Origin: a bacterium
GTDB lineage: Bacteria > Elusimicrobiota > Elusimicrobia > UBA1565 > UBA9628
Assembly: GCA_021790955.1 (NCBI GenBank)
Contig: JAJYFI010000039.1
Location: 1 to 6,522 of the forward strand
Direction of reading: 5' to 3'
Length of the DNA stretch: 6,522 nucleotides
The position numbers and the translations under genes are program-made. This document shows positions 4,724 to 6,522 of the stretch, one piece after another (the first letter of the stretch is position 1; each line of letters opens with the position of its first letter). Below the pieces are notes generated by a model. The model was not told the origin of the DNA. It did no database searches and saw only the letters and a list, made by a program, of their open reading frames with translations.

Positions 4724-5044
4724 ATGATCTTCGCGCGCGTGACGGGCAACGTCGTCTGCACCCTCAAGGACGAAAAGCTCGTGGGCTTCAAGCTCCTTCT
4801 CGTCCAGCCGGTCGACCTGCGCGGCGAGGCCCGGGGGAATCCCCTGGTCGCGGTCGACACGGTCGGGGCGGGAGAGGGGGAGCTCGTGCTCCTCGTCCAA
4901 GGCTCCTCCGCGCGCCAGACTTCCAGGACGCAGGAACGCCCGGTGGATGCCTCCATCTTCGCCATCGTCGACGCGGTCGAGGAGAGCGGCAAGAGGGTCT
5001 TTGAAAAATCGACCGACGCCCGGCCGGCGAGGAGCTCGCGTTGA
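4724..5044 (+). CDS. BMC-P microcompartment vertex protein (EutN/CcmL family)
   Basis: EutN/CcmL proteins form pentamers that cap the vertices of the icosahedral shell and are needed in far fewer copies than hexamers. The 106-residue product has the family pattern from its first residue: MIFARVTGNVVCTLKD, KLVGFKLLLVQPVD, NPLVAVDTVGAGEGELVLLV, GSSARQT and PVDASIFAIVDAVE. The C-terminal tail (about 90-106) is charged, basic at the end, and slightly longer than usual. The ATG at 4724 is chosen because the conserved N-terminus starts exactly there; the open frame upstream overlaps the BMC-H gene out of frame and is meaningless. No Shine-Dalgarno is visible before it. The stop TGA overlaps a TTG start option of the next gene. 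It is a confident family call; how many pentamer paralogues exist in the genome is unknown. Confidence 0.95.
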   Translation: MIFARVTGNVVCTLKDEKLVGFKLLLVQPVDLRGEARGNPLVAVDTVGAGEGELVLLVQGSSARQTSRTQERPVDASIFAIVDAVEESGKRVFEKSTDARPARSSR

Positions 5045-6486
5045 GCATGGCCCCCGAGGAGCTGGCCTGCGTCGTCGCCCAGGTCTTGGAGCGTCTCAAG
5101 ACTCAGGGGACGATGAATCCCTCCTGGGCCTTCCCCGCGCGGGACTCGATGGACGCGGACGTCGTCTTTCCCAGCGTCGACGCCGCCGTCAGGGCCGCGA
5201 AATCCTCCCAGGAGGAGTTTCAGCGCCTGGGCCTCGAGGCGCGGCGCAAGATCATCGACGCCATCCGCAAGGCCGCCGTCGCTAACGCCGAGCGCCTGGC
5301 GAAGATGGCCGTCGAGGAGACGGAGATGGGCCGCGCCGAGGACAAGGTCCAGAAAAACCTCATCTGCGCCTTAAGGACCCCGGGCGTCGAGGATCTGGAG
5401 TCCCGGGCCTACACGGGAGACAAGGGTCTGACCCTTGTCGAGTACGCTCCCTTCGGCGTGGTCGCGGCCGTCACCCCGTCGACGAACCCCGGCGCGACCG
5501 TCATCAACAACTCGATTTCGATCCTCTCGGCGGGAAACGCCGTCGTCTTCTCGCCGCATCCGTCGGCCGCGAAGTGCTCGACCGAGGCGATGCGGGCCCT
5601 GAGCGCGGCCGCGGTCGCGGCGGGGGCCCCTCCCCATCTCATGGTCACGGTCTCTCCCGCCTCCCAGGAAACCACGAAGGCCCTTCTCGCCCACCCGGAC
5701 GTGAGGGTCAACCTCGTGACGGGAGGCCCCGCGATCGTCAAGGTCGCGATGACGGTCGGCAAAACCTGCAAGACGATCGCGGCCGGGCCGGGAAACCCCC
5801 CGGCCGTGGTGGACGAGTCCGCGAATTTCCCCCAGTGCGCCTCGGACATCATCTTCGGCGCCTCCTTCGACAACAACGTCCTGTGCACCGCGGAGAAGGA
5901 GACGATCGTCGTCGAGGCCGCCTGGAGCCGCTTTTTGGAGTGCATGCGCCGCGACACGCGCGCCTATGAGCTCTCCTCCGCCCAGCTCGACGCCCTGACG
6001 AAGCTCGTCATCGTCGAGGGGGGGCGGGGATGCAAGGACCCGCGACTGAACCGGCAGTACGTCGGCAAAGACGCCGCCTTCATCGCCAACGGCATCGGCC
6101 TTTCGGTCCCGCCGCAGACCAGGCTCCTTTGGGCCGCGGTTCCCAACGATCACCCGCTCGTCTGGACCGAGCAGCTCATGCCCGTGATGCCCGTCACGAA
6201 GGCTCCGGACGTCGACGCCGCGATCGAGCTCGCCTACGCGGCCGAAGGCGAGAATCATCACACGGCCTCCATGCACTCGACCCACGTCGGCAACCTCACC
6301 CGCATGGGCCGGCGTATGCAGTGCTCGATTTACGTCAAGAACGCTCCGAATCTCTACGGCCTCGGCATGGGGGAGGGTTACGCCTCCATGTCGATCGGGA
6401 CCCCGACGGGAGACGGGCTCACGAAGGCGATGCACTTCGCGAGACCCCTCCACTGCAGCCTGGTCGGGTATTTCAGGATCGCCTAA
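5041..6486 (+). CDS. CoA-acylating aldehyde dehydrogenase, microcompartment type (PduP/EutE-like)
   Basis: The enzyme oxidises an aldehyde with NAD+ and CoA to acyl-CoA inside the shell, feeding PduL. Motifs in order: GRAEDKVQKN and TPGVEDLESRAY, VEYAPFGVVAAVTPSTNP, NNSISILSAGNAVVFSPHP, VNLVTGGPAIVKVAM, AAGPGNPPAVVDE, and the active site FDNNVLCTAEKE with Cys282 (TGC at 5884-5886), then HPLVWTEQLMPVMPV. These are hallmarks of the PduP/EutE group rather than hydrolytic aldehyde dehydrogenases. The first 20 or so residues (PEELACVVAQVLERLK) form a likely amphipathic encapsulation helix joined by a linker to the enzyme. Two starts are possible: TTG at 5041, overlapping the BMC-P stop and six bases after GAGGAG (5029-5034), giving 481 residues, or ATG at 5047, two residues shorter. 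I favour TTG on spacing. Acetaldehyde, propionaldehyde and lactaldehyde are all possible substrates; the sequence does not decide. Confidence 0.95.
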   Translation: MSMAPEELACVVAQVLERLKTQGTMNPSWAFPARDSMDADVVFPSVDAAVRAAKSSQEEFQRLGLEARRKIIDAIRKAAVANAERLAKMAVEETEMGRAEDKVQKNLICALRTPGVEDLESRAYTGDKGLTLVEYAPFGVVAAVTPSTNPGATVINNSISILSAGNAVVFSPHPSAAKCSTEAMRALSAAAVAAGAPPHLMVTVSPASQETTKALLAHPDVRVNLVTGGPAIVKVAMTVGKTCKTIAAGPGNPPAVVDESANFPQCASDIIFGASFDNNVLCTAEKETIVVEAAWSRFLECMRRDTRAYELSSAQLDALTKLVIVEGGRGCKDPRLNRQYVGKDAAFIANGIGLSVPPQTRLLWAAVPNDHPLVWTEQLMPVMPVTKAPDVDAAIELAYAAEGENHHTASMHSTHVGNLTRMGRRMQCSIYVKNAPNLYGLGMGEGYASMSIGTPTGDGLTKAMHFARPLHCSLVGYFRIA

Positions 6487-6498
6487 AGGAACCTTCTC

Positions 6499-6522
6499 AT
6501 GCAAGCTCAACTCGCCGTCGGA
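6499..6522 (+). CDS. Start of the next BMC-operon gene (cut by window end)
   Basis: An ATG at 6499 opens a frame reading MQAQLAVG to the window edge. AAAGGAA at 6485-6491, overlapping the end of the aldehyde dehydrogenase stop codon, lies seven bases upstream and is a good ribosome binding site. The gap of 12 bases implies the same operon. Eight residues are too few to identify a family. Confidence 0.5.

Noticed and set aside
5371..6510. Long open frame on the - strand across the aldehyde dehydrogenase
   Set aside because: It mirrors the codons of a clear enzyme gene, is low-complexity in Arg, Gly and Asp, and shows no family pattern.

Overview
The window is a compact, high-GC bacterial stretch with every recognisable gene on the + strand. 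Strong G/C preference at third codon positions explains the long antisense open frames, none of which has supporting motifs. Nothing in the sequence fixes the phylum. The diverged ribosomal proteins, the lack of close resemblance to well-known genomes and the presence of a bacterial microcompartment (BMC) locus fit an uncultivated bacterium such as Elusimicrobiota or a Planctomycetes/Verrucomicrobia relative, but that is a guess.

Region 1 (1-353) is the 3' end of a membrane-anchored protein. It carries only the C-terminal half of an NlpC/P60-type hydrolase domain. Region 2 (about 370-2782) is a ribosomal operon, rplM-rpsI, preceded by a plausible sigma70-type promoter. It runs on through three tightly coupled accessory genes: a small two-helix membrane protein, an alpha-helical protein of unknown function, and a membrane-anchored HAD protein. 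The HAD protein resembles class B (AphA-like) acid phosphatases but has lost the nucleophilic aspartate and the motif IV acids.

Region 3 (about 2779-6522) starts with a good promoter overlapping the stop codon of the HAD gene. It reads tpiA (triosephosphate isomerase), pduL (BMC phosphotransacylase), a BMC-H hexamer shell gene, a BMC-P (EutN/CcmL) pentamer vertex gene, a PduP/EutE-like CoA-acylating aldehyde dehydrogenase, and the first codons of another gene cut by the window edge. The aldehyde dehydrogenase oxidises an aldehyde to acyl-CoA inside the shell. PduL converts acyl-CoA to acyl-phosphate and frees CoA, and the two shell proteins build facets and vertices. The signature enzyme that makes the aldehyde is not in the window, so the substrate is not known. 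The cotranscribed tpiA suggests, without proving, a deoxysugar-phosphate aldolase pathway that yields dihydroxyacetone phosphate plus lactaldehyde.

No tRNA, rRNA, CRISPR array, insertion sequence or origin was seen. The main points for a second look are the HAD pseudo-phosphatase, the half NlpC/P60 domain fused to membrane helices, the tpiA-BMC linkage, and several hairpin structures inside or between genes.
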